Source of the DNA: an uncultured Dyadobacter sp.
GTDB taxonomy: Bacteria; Bacteroidota; Bacteroidia; Cytophagales; Spirosomataceae
Length of the DNA stretch: 64,000 bases
Assembly: GCF_946482605.1 (NCBI RefSeq)
Contig: NZ_CAMLSE010000001.1
Span: 558,001 to 622,000 of the forward strand
Direction: 5' to 3'
A program made the position numbers and the translations under genes. Below the pieces are notes generated by a model that worked only from the letters and a program-made list of their open reading frames with translations, was not told where the DNA came from and made no database searches. Below, one piece after another: positions 26,601 to 34,863 of this stretch (the stretch's first letter is position 1; every line of letters begins with the position of its first letter).

Positions 26601-26765
26601 CGCTGCGCTTGCACCCTGGTAGGTGGTATTCACTTCCACGGCAGGCGGTGCGATGTCGGGGTACTGTGAGATCGGCAGGGAAAATAGCCCCAGCAATCCC
26701 AGAATGACGATCATGATCGATATCACCGTCGATAGTACCGGATTTTCAATGAATTTATTCAACAT
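23616..26765 (-). CDS. RND efflux permease, HAE1 (AcrB/MexB) family
   Basis: 1049 residues, the usual length. It begins MLNKFIENPVLSTVISIMIV (first membrane helix, typical FI-RP/NP opening). The proton-relay aspartates are in helix 4, IGIVVDDAIVVVEAVH. Large periplasmic loops with PAxS-like QYPDIAPPAVEVNT and the C-terminal EFALMHRLNGES and PILMTSFAFIFGLLPL complete the family picture. It exports hydrophobic or amphiphilic compounds using the proton gradient, with the adaptor and channel encoded on both sides. Adaptor stop to permease start is 27 bases. Confidence 0.97.
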   Translation of the reverse strand: MLNKFIENPVLSTVISIMIVILGLLGLFSLPISQYPDIAPPAVEVNTTYQGASAAVVMKTVITPLEEELNGVENMTYMTSKASNDGSATITINFKQGTDPDMAAVNVQNRITKATSLLPAEVIKVGITTSKRLNSEVFSFLLYSQDGKYDQEFLDNYLKINVMPQIKRISGIGSAQVYGSKDYSMRIWLKPDVMAVYGLVPQDIIRALSEQNIEAAPGKVGENSNQVFQYTLKYTGRLEKPEQFENIILRSTGNGQLLTLKDVADLEMGSYTYASTITAQGRQAPYVAITQMAGSNAHEIIKECEKILTEASKTFPEGVRYSVFSNANEFLDASISKLIWTLVEAFVLVFIVVFLFLQDFRSTLIPAIAVPVAIIGTFFFLKILGFTINLLTLFALVLAIGIVVDDAIVVVEAVHAKLDQGYRSAKKATIDAMSEISTAIVSITLIMAAVFVPVTFVTGSVGIFYKQFGLTLAVAIVISAVNALTLSPALCAILLKPHGDGHHAGKGFLPRFYRGFNAAFEAMTGRYRRSVRFLIHKKWIAVGGIAAFSALLWFLVSSTPTGFVPNEDSGSIYGNVILAPATSLERTEAIADQIDSIARTIPEIELVSRLAGMDLMSGVGSSYAAIFIRLKPWSQRTHDGQDIKSIVGTLFAKTAGIRDASIIFFAAPTLQGFGNNDGFEFQLQDKTGGSYQAFDQVIGKFMGELNQRPEIMYAATSYNTNFPQYEVQVNVAKCMEAGVPVNAVLSTLQGYFGGIYASDFNRFGKQYKVMIQAEAGQRSSTDAIQKIFVRNEHGTMAPISEFVTLKKVYGPEFINRFNLFTAAAVNGAPKSGYSSGDAIRAIREVAAKTLPQGYAYEFSGLSLEEISSGNQTLLIFLLSLVFIYFLLSAQYKSYILPFSVLLSLPVGLAGAFLFARIFGLDNNIFLQISLIMLIGLLAKNAILIVEFALMHRLNGESIVRSAVAGAVTRLRPILMTSFAFIFGLLPLMLATGAGALSNRSIGTAAVGGMLIGTLFGVFVIPVLFVLFQTLHEKVSGSVRKAAEEEQLIY

Positions 26766-26792
26766 GGTAGGTAATGTTTATGATGAAGGAGA

Positions 26793-27938
26793 TCACTGTG
26801 CGGCGGTTGTTTTTTCCACCGGCCTGATCCGCATGCCGTCTTTGAGCGTCGGAAGCCCTTCCAATACAATCCGTTCTCCGCCGGCAAGTCCTTTACTCAC
26901 GACATAGCGCCCGTCGGGTGTCGTGCTTTGTATCTGGATTTCAGTGCTTTTTACGGTGCCGTTGTTTTTTACGGTATATACGAAGGTCTTTTCCTGTAAT
27001 TCGAAGGTCGTCCGGGCGGGTACCAGCATTGCGTTCGCCAAATGCGTGGGAATGCGGATAATGCCGCTCGCGCCTGTGCGGAGCAGCCGGGCGGGATTTT
27101 GAAATAACGCCCGGACGGGGATCGATCCGGTAGTGGTGTTGATCAGCCCGCCCACGGATTCAATCCTGCCTTTCAGGGCGTATTCCTGCTTATTGGCCAG
27201 GATCAGCTGCACCGGCGGAACGGACTTCAATTTATCGTCCAGCTGTTTACCATCCGGGCTATACGTAAAGTCGAGATACTGCTTTTCGTTCCACGAAAAA
27301 TAGGCAACCATTTCACGGATATCCGAAACGGTCGTGAGTGCCTGCGGCGACGCACTGCTTACGAGACTCCCTGTTTTATAGGGGATGAGCCCGATGACGC
27401 CGTCGGCTGGGCTGGTGATCCTTGTATAGCCGACATTGTTTTTTGCATTGGCCAGGCTCGCCTTCGCCTGGGCCAGCGTGGCCTCTCTCGCGTGTAGGGT
27501 ATATTCGGCAGATTTTAGCTCGTAGCTGCTGATAATGCCTTCTTGTTCAAGCGGTACGGTCTTCTCGACCTGCATGCGGGCGAGATTCATTTCGGCTTCG
27601 GCGCTTTGGATCGCGGCAGTGGCTGTTTTTACTTCCTGCTCGTACTGCGGGGCGTGAATGGAGAACAGTAGCTGGCCCTTACGGACTGCAGCGCCCTCTT
27701 CGATGTATATTTTGTCGATGAAGCCGTCGACTTTAGGGCGTATCTCGATGTTTTGCCTGCCTTCCAGCCGGGCAGGGTATTCCATATTCAATACAGCGCT
27801 TTCGGGCCGGATCGTCATGACGGGGTATTCCTGCGGTTTTTCGGTCGCCACCGCCTGCGTCGGATTGGTATTGCAGGATGTGAAAATGAACGGCACGGAA
27901 ATCAGGATTCCCGGCCAAAAGAGGATATTCTTTTTCAT
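26793..27938 (-). CDS. RND efflux periplasmic adaptor lipoprotein (AcrA/MexA type)
   Basis: 381 residues; lipobox IFTSC near residue 22. Domains: biotinyl-lipoyl-like (PRLEGRQNIEIRPKVDGFID in the N-part), helical hairpin (about 95-160), lipoyl second half (GYTRITSPADGVIGLI), beta-barrel and membrane-proximal part ending with RIVLEGLPTLKDGMRIRPV. First gene of the pump operon. The winged-helix regulator gene at 28143 is divergent, so the 200 bases between them should hold the operon control region. Confidence 0.95.
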   Translation of the reverse strand: MKKNILFWPGILISVPFIFTSCNTNPTQAVATEKPQEYPVMTIRPESAVLNMEYPARLEGRQNIEIRPKVDGFIDKIYIEEGAAVRKGQLLFSIHAPQYEQEVKTATAAIQSAEAEMNLARMQVEKTVPLEQEGIISSYELKSAEYTLHAREATLAQAKASLANAKNNVGYTRITSPADGVIGLIPYKTGSLVSSASPQALTTVSDIREMVAYFSWNEKQYLDFTYSPDGKQLDDKLKSVPPVQLILANKQEYALKGRIESVGGLINTTTGSIPVRALFQNPARLLRTGASGIIRIPTHLANAMLVPARTTFELQEKTFVYTVKNNGTVKSTEIQIQSTTPDGRYVVSKGLAGGERIVLEGLPTLKDGMRIRPVEKTTAAQ

Positions 27939-28081
27939 GGTATTGTGTTAATTGAGCGTAGTTTTCCTGTTAGCCGATTTGGTGAAACCGGTTGAAATAA
28001 AGGACATTAAAAGCCTTGGTGGGCAGAAAGCGGCAGCTTAGGAGGAGCAGATTTGGTAATGAAGTGCCATGCTATTGTTGG

Positions 28082-28111
28082 TTTGTTTTCGTAACAAAAG
28101 TACTATCTTTG
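28082..28111 (+). promoter_or_regulatory. Bacteroidota-type promoter of the Cys-rich regulator
   Basis: -33 TTTG (28082-28085), 18-base spacer, -7 TATCTTTG (28104-28111). Start of transcription expected near 28118, inside the repeat cluster that follows. Confidence 0.65.
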
Positions 28112-28142
28112 TTTATTAAACCAAATAAACACTTTGTTTATT
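28111..28142. promoter_or_regulatory. Candidate operator: GTTTATT repeats over the transcription start
   Basis: GTTTATT (28111-28117), its reverse complement AATAAAC (28124-28130) and a third GTTTATT (28136-28142), spaced by six and five bases, ending at the start codon. The position suits autorepression by the winged-helix protein. Confidence 0.55.
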
Positions 28143-28772
28143 ATGAAAAACACTCCAACCGGCTCAGAAAAAGTGATTTGGATGCTCAAAACAACCGGTC
28201 CGCAGCCTTTGACAGCCATTGCGGAGGAACTGAATATCACTACTGAGGGAGCACGGTTCCAGCTTTTGAAACTGGCCGGTGAGGGGCTGGTGCAATCGTC
28301 GACGGTGTCGAAAGGCAGGGGACGTCCGCAGCAGATTTGGGCATTAACGAAAGAGGGGGAGAGCCGGTTTCCGGATTCGCACGCGGAATTGACGGTCAAA
28401 CTGATCAGTACGATCCGGGACACGTTGGGGCAGGAGGCATTGAATGCGGTGATCGAGGCGAACAGTCAGAATGGCCTGCGCAAATACATGAATGAGACGG
28501 ATGGGGCTGTCCATCTGGAAGACCGGATCGCTCGCCTGGCCGGCATTCGGGACCAGGAAGGTTATATGGTTGAGTATATGAAGGACGCCGAAGGTTATTT
28601 GCTGATCGAGAACCATTGTCCGATCTGTGCCGCGGCCACAGCTTGCCAGGATTTCTGCCGTTATGAGTTAAACACGTTCCAGGCCGTGCTGGGCGACGGG
28701 GTCGATGTCAGGCGTGTGGATCACATACTTGCGGGCGCGCGCCGCTGCGCGTACCGGATCAGCGAGAAGTAA
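28143..28772 (+). CDS. Winged-helix regulator with C-terminal cysteine cluster (SufR/ArsR-like)
   Basis: 209 residues from ATG 28143 (ATG 28134 also in frame). N-terminal wHTH (about 8-75): PQPLTAIAEELNITTEGARF, with wing GRGRPQQIWALT. The C-terminal half carries NHCPICAAATACQDFC (Cys159, 162, 168, 172) plus Cys202 near the end (ARRCAYRI), a pattern that binds a metal or Fe-S cluster in SufR-like repressors. It is divergent from the RND efflux operon, so it probably represses the pump and itself, releasing on oxidation or cluster loss (inference). Confidence 0.85.
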   Translation: MKNTPTGSEKVIWMLKTTGPQPLTAIAEELNITTEGARFQLLKLAGEGLVQSSTVSKGRGRPQQIWALTKEGESRFPDSHAELTVKLISTIRDTLGQEALNAVIEANSQNGLRKYMNETDGAVHLEDRIARLAGIRDQEGYMVEYMKDAEGYLLIENHCPICAAATACQDFCRYELNTFQAVLGDGVDVRRVDHILAGARRCAYRISEK

Positions 28773-28779
28773 TGCTGTT

Positions 28780-29226
28780 TCAGAGCTTCCCGTTTTTGAG
28801 GTAAGCATCGACACTCCATTTGAAATTGTCCTGGCCGGACAAAAGGAGTCCGGCACCGGTAAACACAAACACCGGATACTGGAACGGCGCTCCGATCCCG
28901 AGGGAGGCAATCATAAAGACGCCGAATGTAAAGGTGATCAACGCCGCTCCCAGCCCCATCCATTTTGTCCTGAATCCTGCAATAAGGCATATGCCCAGCA
29001 CTACTTCCGCGATGGTAGCGCCGAGTGCCGCAGCCTGAGCAACGCCATGGCCGGCGAAAGGGATCAGCGTTTGGGTATAATCCACGAAATGCGGCCAATC
29101 ACCCCAGGCGACCTGCGCGGAGCCGGGATCTCCCATGTATCCAAGGCGGTCGAGTACGGGGAGGATGAACCCGGCCCCAAGGGCCGTTCGGGTAAAAAAT
29201 TGTGCGAAATGCGGGATAGCAGCCAT
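28780..29226 (-). CDS. DoxX-family membrane protein
   Basis: 148 residues with four hydrophobic segments and the family pattern near the start (FTRTALGAGFILPVLDRLG) and in the middle (ATIAEVVLGICLIAGF). DoxX/DoxD-like proteins sit in the inner membrane; some work with thiol or quinone metabolism, but most are uncharacterised. It converges with the regulator gene, with seven bases between stops. A -7 like box, TACATTTG on the minus strand (29253-29246), lies 20 bases upstream; no -33 match was found. Confidence 0.88.
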   Translation of the reverse strand: MAAIPHFAQFFTRTALGAGFILPVLDRLGYMGDPGSAQVAWGDWPHFVDYTQTLIPFAGHGVAQAAALGATIAEVVLGICLIAGFRTKWMGLGAALITFTFGVFMIASLGIGAPFQYPVFVFTGAGLLLSGQDNFKWSVDAYLKNGKL

Positions 29227-29505
29227 TGATCTGAAATTGGTACGGCAAATGTAATCCGCGGACCGGGAATATCCGGAGTATCCACAGGTAAATATCGTTG
29301 CCGGTGCTCATACAGTGCCAGGTAATAAGGATCTGAATGCAGGCATCGATAGCCGCTGCGCCCCGCCACAATTTGACCGCGCTTTAAACGGTTTAATGTT
29401 CCAATTTTTGCAATTCATGCGGAACCCCGGATGACCTGTCCTGCCCCGCATATCATCTTTGCTGCAACAAATCCTATTTCAGATCAAAACAAATTACCAT
29501 TAGCC

Positions 29506-30771
29506 ATGAAGAAACAAATAGCCTATTTCCTGTTGAACCTGCTTTTGCTGACCGCATGTAAGGAAAATACAGATCCGGTGCCGGGCAACGACGGCCCGGG
29601 CAATGCGAATCCGCCTGCCGATGCCGGGGCTGTCCAGCCCGTAGGCGCGCCCGCAGGCGTTCCGGTTGTCAAAAACATCGGTCCGGCAGGCGGGACGATC
29701 GCTTCCCTGGATGGACGTTTTGCCGTTACCGTTCCGGCTGGTGCCCTGGACAAAGAGGTAGCCATTTCAATGCAGCCGATCACGAACACCAACGGATCGG
29801 GGATCGGGGGCGGATACCGGATGCTGCCCGACGGCCAGCAGTTCATCAAACCCGTTACGATGAGCGTATCATATTCCGAGGAGGAGATCGAAGGAACAGT
29901 TCCCGAAGCACTGGGCATCGCCTATCAGAATGCAAAGGGTGTATGGATGTCGGTAGGCGGGGTTCAACTCGATAAGGACAAGAAAAAAGTCTCCATTGAA
30001 GTCGGTCATTTTACTGACTTTACATTCTTTAAGTATGTGTACTTGGATCCCGAGTATAGTGCCATCGATCCGGGCCAATCTGTCAAAATCAAGGCATATG
30101 CATTGCACAGCATCAATATGCTGGCCAGTACGCTGCCCAAAGGCAAAGAGGTAGGATTACCCAAACCCACGGCTGTGGAATACATTGATGGTTGGGAAGT
30201 ACAAGGCGAAGGCAGCTTACAAGGGACGGGCAAGGAAGTGCTCTATATGGCACCGGGACAGATTCCGAATGTCAATCCGGCACGTGTTATTTTGAAACTG
30301 AAATCACCCGGAACGGAAGTCGCACAATTGATTTCTCGTATTTATGTGGCGCCCGAAGGACTTTCACTTCAGGCGGGCGGCGGCGAATGGAAGCATTTCG
30401 CGATAGGAGGTGCTAATTTGTCGGGTGGGATCAAGGGTATCGATGCTCGCAATGGTGAGGAGACGGTCAATATCAAATGGCAGGGTGGAGCTGGTCCGAG
30501 AAACGCAATGGGCGTCTTCAACTGGACGAAAACCACGGTAGGCGTTATGTACCGGCCCGATGTAATAACGCAGTATATGCAAATCTATGGCTTGGACGCC
30601 GATGTCAGCGGCGGGTCATTGAAAGTGGATAATATGCGGTTTGGAATACTGATGGGCTCGTTCGATGTATCAACTGCGGGCGTTTACATTGCATCGCACC
30701 CACCGGTCATCACAACCTCCACCATGCGGGGGGTATTCAGGATCAAATGCCTGGATTGTGGCAATCAATGA
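29506..30771 (+). CDS. Lipoprotein with ZU5-like domain
   Basis: 421 residues from ATG 29506, chosen because it gives a lipoprotein signal (LLLLTAC, Cys near residue 18). A proline/alanine-rich linker precedes a ZU5-like module: GPAGGTIASLDGRFAVTVPA, then GALDKEVAISMQPI. It ends with the typical VGHFTDFTF. The remaining C-terminal 270 residues are beta-rich and not recognised. ZU5-like modules in Bacteroidota lipoproteins are thought to be surface scaffolds. Single gene. Confidence 0.8.
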   Translation: MKKQIAYFLLNLLLLTACKENTDPVPGNDGPGNANPPADAGAVQPVGAPAGVPVVKNIGPAGGTIASLDGRFAVTVPAGALDKEVAISMQPITNTNGSGIGGGYRMLPDGQQFIKPVTMSVSYSEEEIEGTVPEALGIAYQNAKGVWMSVGGVQLDKDKKKVSIEVGHFTDFTFFKYVYLDPEYSAIDPGQSVKIKAYALHSINMLASTLPKGKEVGLPKPTAVEYIDGWEVQGEGSLQGTGKEVLYMAPGQIPNVNPARVILKLKSPGTEVAQLISRIYVAPEGLSLQAGGGEWKHFAIGGANLSGGIKGIDARNGEETVNIKWQGGAGPRNAMGVFNWTKTTVGVMYRPDVITQYMQIYGLDADVSGGSLKVDNMRFGILMGSFDVSTAGVYIASHPPVITTSTMRGVFRIKCLDCGNQ

Positions 30772-30792
30772 AAGCCAGTAGCTTCCCCTACG

Positions 30793-30828
30793 GCGAGCCG
30801 GTGTCGAAATCAATCGGCACCGGCTCGC
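30793..30828. terminator. Hairpin between convergent genes
   Basis: 14-base arms (30793-30806, 30815-30828, one G-T pair) around an eight-base loop. It overlaps the stop codon of the flavin reductase gene and follows the ZU5-like lipoprotein gene by about 20 bases. No T-run. Confidence 0.6.
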
Positions 30829-31481
30829 GCCAGTTCGGTATCCCGGGTTCGATACAGTTGTTCCGAAACCTGGGCCAGTTTCGAAGATTGCACCTGATGC
30901 CCGAGGCCATAAAAATGTTGGAAACTCATGATCAGCGGCCGCCATCTTTCCGGATCCACGTGATCGGGCTTACCCTCTGCGAGTATCGACTCGTCTAAAT
31001 GCACCCGGAGGATTTTCAATTCCAGGGTAACGCTCCTGATATTTTCGATGCCTGTTTCAGCCGCGAAAGGGTGGATCGCGACAAAAGCAGCTTCCAGTTG
31101 AACCGGGCACTCCTTTACCCTGGGTGCTTCGATCAGATGGGCGGGAAGTGGCGTCAATCCGGCTCTTTTGAATTTGTCGGGTTCGTATGCATACCCCTTG
31201 AGCTGTTTTCCGGGAGGGACGGGATCAGAGCCGGTCGTCAATGCAAGCCGGTCCACCGCTTCGGCCTCGTTGACGGACGGTAAATTCAGGACGCATACGC
31301 GGCTCCGGAGGATGTTTTCGGTCGTTTTGGAATGCGCGGCAATGCCGATCATGCACCGGTATCCAAGCCAGAAAACGGAAGAGATAGGTGCCAGATTGAA
31401 TGTACCGTCTTCGTTGGCCGTGCCGACCAGCACGACAGGCGTACCGAAGTACAAAATGGAAGGATTACTGATTCGATGCAT
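30810..31481 (-). CDS. Flavin-reductase-like domain protein (flavoredoxin type)
   Basis: 223 residues from ATG 31479-31481. The open frame runs 82 codons further upstream, but that part overlaps the end of the Hsp70 gene and shows no domain. Split-barrel FMN-binding fold: FGTPVVLVGTANEDGTFNLA, then SVFWLGYRCMIGIA and SKTTENILRSRVCVLNLPS. Family members reduce flavins or bind FMN tightly in electron transfer. It could in principle supply reduced flavin to the orphan StyA-like oxygenase, but nothing in the local sequence ties the two together. Confidence 0.85.
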   Translation of the reverse strand: MHRISNPSILYFGTPVVLVGTANEDGTFNLAPISSVFWLGYRCMIGIAAHSKTTENILRSRVCVLNLPSVNEAEAVDRLALTTGSDPVPPGKQLKGYAYEPDKFKRAGLTPLPAHLIEAPRVKECPVQLEAAFVAIHPFAAETGIENIRSVTLELKILRVHLDESILAEGKPDHVDPERWRPLIMSFQHFYGLGHQVQSSKLAQVSEQLYRTRDTELARAGAD

Positions 31482-31593
31482 ATCATTTGATTTTACATCA
31501 AAACAAAGGAATCCAAAACAGGAGTGAAACCCGTTTCTTGCGAACCGGCTTTTGTGAAGCCGGTTCGAATGCTCGCAGAATCTTCGCTTCTCC

Positions 31594-32853
31594 TCAGGAA
31601 AACCGGTTGCGGGCATCGAATGCCAGCCCCAGGCCCACACTCGACAGTTTGTTCTCTTCCGACCATTCGGCGTGGGTAAACAATTGCCGGAACCGTTCCT
31701 GGATGAGCGGTATTTCTGTCGAACCACCGGTCATGATCACCAATCCGATCGCTTCGGCAGTGATGTCGGCGCTTTGCAGGCATTCGCGGGCGGCCTGCAC
31801 AATGCGTTCCGTTTTGGTGGTAATAGCGGTGTTGAAATCTTCACGCATCACATCGAGACGTAAATCCTGGTCGAGAAAATCGAGATTGGCCACATACCTT
31901 TCGCTGTCGGTAAGCCCGATCTTGATCTGCTCGGTTTCAGCCAGTACGGCGTGTCCCCTTTCCTGCTCCAATACGCTCACCAGCCGGCCGTAGCGCGCGG
32001 GATCGTGCGTTTCGCGCAGCAGTTGTTTGGCCTGGAATATCGTTTTGTTGGTATAAAGCATGTTCACTTTGCTCCATTCCGACAGGTCGAAGTAGTGATA
32101 AGAGGGTACCTCTAGGTTTTTGGCACCATACCGGGTCCTGAAACCCAGTTCCGGCATCATTTCAGCGAGGCTCAGGTCCTTGTCAAAATCATTGCCGCCG
32201 AGACGGACACCCGTGTTGGCAAGAATGTCGCCGCTTCTGTCGTGTTTCCGCGTATTTTTCTGCGAAAGGCGAATGATCGTAAAGTCGGAAGTCCCACCAC
32301 CCAGGTCGACGACCATGGCCAGTTTTTCGCCGGTAACCCTGGCTTCGTGCGCAAAGGCAGCCGCAATAGGTTCAAACTGAAAGCCGACCTGCTCAAACCC
32401 GAGGCTCAGCGCGACCGCTTTCAATTCACTTTCGGCACGCTGATCCGCCGCGGGGTCATTGTCCGTAAAATGAACAGGGCGCCCCATGACCACATGTTTC
32501 AGCGCTGCGCCGCAATCTGCTTCGGCCTTTCGCTTCATCTGGTCCAGGAACGCGGCGATGATCTGGTCGAACTTCATGAGTTCACCATTCACCATCGTGC
32601 CTTGCCGCATCACCGATGTGCCGAGCACGCGTTTCAGGCTTCGCATCAATCGCCCCGGCTGCCGGTCGAGAAATCGCTCCGTCGCTTCCCGGCCGAAATA
32701 CGCGTGATTGTCTTTCCGGGCAAAAAACATAGCGCTGGGAATGGTAGTATGGTCGTTTTCGACCGGAATCAGGAAAACTTCGTCTTGATTTGCTACTGCC
32801 AGACTTGAATTGGAAGTGCCGAAATCAATACCGCAAAAAAGAGGAGTCGTCAT
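31594..32853 (-). CDS. Short Hsp70-family protein, YegD-like
   Basis: 419 residues, the nucleotide-binding domain only. Phosphate-1 loop CGIDFGTSNS near residue 8, phosphate-2 VVDLGGGTSDF, adenosine motif MTGGSTEIP. The substrate-binding domain and lid of DnaK are absent, and the length fits YegD, an Hsp70 relative of unknown role. No DnaJ or GrpE gene is nearby. Confidence 0.9.
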   Translation of the reverse strand: MTTPLFCGIDFGTSNSSLAVANQDEVFLIPVENDHTTIPSAMFFARKDNHAYFGREATERFLDRQPGRLMRSLKRVLGTSVMRQGTMVNGELMKFDQIIAAFLDQMKRKAEADCGAALKHVVMGRPVHFTDNDPAADQRAESELKAVALSLGFEQVGFQFEPIAAAFAHEARVTGEKLAMVVDLGGGTSDFTIIRLSQKNTRKHDRSGDILANTGVRLGGNDFDKDLSLAEMMPELGFRTRYGAKNLEVPSYHYFDLSEWSKVNMLYTNKTIFQAKQLLRETHDPARYGRLVSVLEQERGHAVLAETEQIKIGLTDSERYVANLDFLDQDLRLDVMREDFNTAITTKTERIVQAARECLQSADITAEAIGLVIMTGGSTEIPLIQERFRQLFTHAEWSEENKLSSVGLGLAFDARNRFS

Positions 32854-33048
32854 GCTTTGAAAAATTGGGGGCGCAATTTCCCATTAAAAAGCCGGGAATG
32901 CAAGTGTTAGGGAGGAAACGTCAGATAGAATGATAGGTTGAACAGCATATTTGATAGTAGTGCGATGCGATAATGGCGGAAAAAGTAATGCGAAAATTAC
33001 CAGACGATTTGCAGATATATTTTCTCCACCTGTGGCTTTCAGTCGAAA

Positions 33049-34632
33049 ATGAACCAGTATATCGTCATGAACCAATACATTTTTAACATACTGGGCGCGG
33101 TGCTTTTGCCCTTGTTTGCCACAGCCCGGAGTACCTTTGCCTCTGAACCGGACTCGATCCCGAGAAAAGAGCAGGTGGGCGCGTTGAACCTTCCGGATGA
33201 CATTGCCCCGGTAAAAGCGCCATTTCCGATGACACAGTTTCAGAAGCCTTCTTTTGCCCGTCGTTCGGCAAGCATCTTGGCCCGGGGAGCCAAGGAAGGA
33301 GCAAAAGTTACGAAGGTGATACAAGCAACGATCGATGAAGTGAGCCGGAAGGGCGGCGGAACGGTGATCGTTCCGAGAGGTAAATGGCATACCGGTCGTA
33401 TCAGCCTGAAAAGCAATGTGAACCTGCATTTGGAAGAGGGGGCGATGCTGTATTTCAGCGGTGAGGTGGAGGACTACCGGCCGGCGGTTTTTACCCGGAA
33501 TGAGGGTGTGGAGGTGATGTCGCTGGGAGCCTGCATTTATGCCAATGGCCAGGAAAATATCGCCATCACCGGTAAAGGGAAACTCATCGGTCCGGCCAAA
33601 AATGGCTCTGTACGTAAACAGGTGATGAATGCCGACGTGGTCGAAAACTTCATTCCGCACACCCAGCCGGTTTCAGAGCGGGTTTTCGAGGGACACAACG
33701 GCAGTTTTATTTTCCTGCCAATGTTTATTTCTCCCATTAACTGCAAACAGGTATATATCGAAGGCATTACCCTCGAAAATACCGCATTCTGGAACATTGT
33801 ACCCGTCTATTGCGACGGGGTCGTGATCCGGGGTGTGACGGTGAATTCGGTAGGTATTCCGCGAGGCGATGGGATCGATATCGAGTCCTCCCGGAATGTG
33901 TTGATCGAATATTGCACACTGAGCTGCGGCGACGACTGCTTTACAATTAAGGCGGGGCGCGGCGAGGATGGTTTGCGGGTGAATAAACCCACTGAAAATG
34001 TGGTGGTCCGGCATTGCCTGGGGCGGGAAGGCCATGGGGGCATTACTTGCGGCAGCGAAACGGCCGGCATGATCCGTAACCTGTATGTACACGATTGCGT
34101 TTTCGACAATACGGGCGTCGGAATCCGCTTCAAAACCCGTCGGCCGCGTGGTGGGGGCGGGGAGAACCTGATCTATGAACGCATCCGGATGAACCTTACC
34201 GGATCGGCCTTTAACTGGGATATGCTGGGAAGTGCCCAGTATGTGGGTGAGCTTGCTAATCGCCTGCCAGCCAGGGAGACGAACCGGCTTACACCGGTTT
34301 ACAGGAACATTGTCGCGCGAGATTTTATCATTGAGAATGCGAGCCAGTTTGTAAAAGCCAACGGCATTCCCGAAAGCCCGTTAAGCAATGTCCTGATCGA
34401 AAACATCTCAGTCAAATCGGATAAGCTTTTTGCTGCGGCAGATGTGAACGGCTTCATCGTCAGGAATGCGCGGATCGAGACAAAAGATTCGCTCGTCACT
34501 TCGGTAGACGCCCGGAATGTGTTGTTCGATCGGGTGCATTTTGTGGTGCCTGGAAACCATGTGGTCACAAAAAATTCGGGATCACTTGCCGAACCGGTCA
34601 GGTTTAAGGACTGTACACCCCAAAAGGATTAG
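33049..34632 (+). CDS. Glycoside hydrolase family 28 (polygalacturonase-like), secreted
   Basis: 527 residues with signal peptide. The four GH28 motifs are present (numbered from 33049): RGDGIDIESS (Asp274/Asp277), CGDDC (Asp295, Asp296), GHGG (His329) and RFKT (Arg360, Lys362). GH28 enzymes cut alpha-1,4-galacturonan or related pectin linkages by inversion. An in-frame ATG at 33067 begins a second copy of the codons for MNQYI; the second start is at least as likely and would shorten the protein by six residues. Single gene, divergent from the Hsp70 gene. Confidence 0.9.
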   Translation: MNQYIVMNQYIFNILGAVLLPLFATARSTFASEPDSIPRKEQVGALNLPDDIAPVKAPFPMTQFQKPSFARRSASILARGAKEGAKVTKVIQATIDEVSRKGGGTVIVPRGKWHTGRISLKSNVNLHLEEGAMLYFSGEVEDYRPAVFTRNEGVEVMSLGACIYANGQENIAITGKGKLIGPAKNGSVRKQVMNADVVENFIPHTQPVSERVFEGHNGSFIFLPMFISPINCKQVYIEGITLENTAFWNIVPVYCDGVVIRGVTVNSVGIPRGDGIDIESSRNVLIEYCTLSCGDDCFTIKAGRGEDGLRVNKPTENVVVRHCLGREGHGGITCGSETAGMIRNLYVHDCVFDNTGVGIRFKTRRPRGGGGENLIYERIRMNLTGSAFNWDMLGSAQYVGELANRLPARETNRLTPVYRNIVARDFIIENASQFVKANGIPESPLSNVLIENISVKSDKLFAAADVNGFIVRNARIETKDSLVTSVDARNVLFDRVHFVVPGNHVVTKNSGSLAEPVRFKDCTPQKD

Positions 34633-34794
34633 CCAGTCGGCCAGGAGGATCAACGCCCGCAGGAGTTTTAAAAACGAAGCGACTATCGACGTTATCAGCG
34701 ACAAACACCGCGAGAAGTTTAGAGGGCTGTGCTGAAAAACAGCTGGTGTTTAACCGCACGGCAGGTTTTGGAAAAACAATAGGGATAATAAAAA

Positions 34795-34829
34795 ATAGCG
34801 CACCGGATCGTCAGGTACCGGTGCGCTAT
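34795..34829 (-). terminator. Terminator of the membrane protein gene 34864-36108
   Basis: Perfect 12-base arms (34795-34806, 34818-34829); on the minus strand they are followed by a T-run (complement of 34786-34795). GH28 transcripts would also meet the hairpin from the other side. Confidence 0.85.
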
Positions 34830-34863
34830 GGCGAAGAATGCAGAAGTGAATCGTTTTGTCTCC

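Noticed and set aside
31482..31727. 82-codon upstream extension of the flavin reductase
   Set aside because: Overlaps the end of the Hsp70 gene and shows basic, low-order sequence; the internal ATG at 31481 gives the normal family length.
32884..33660. 258-codon minus-strand frame
   Set aside because: Antisense to the GH28 gene, which carries all catalytic motifs; no family features of its own.
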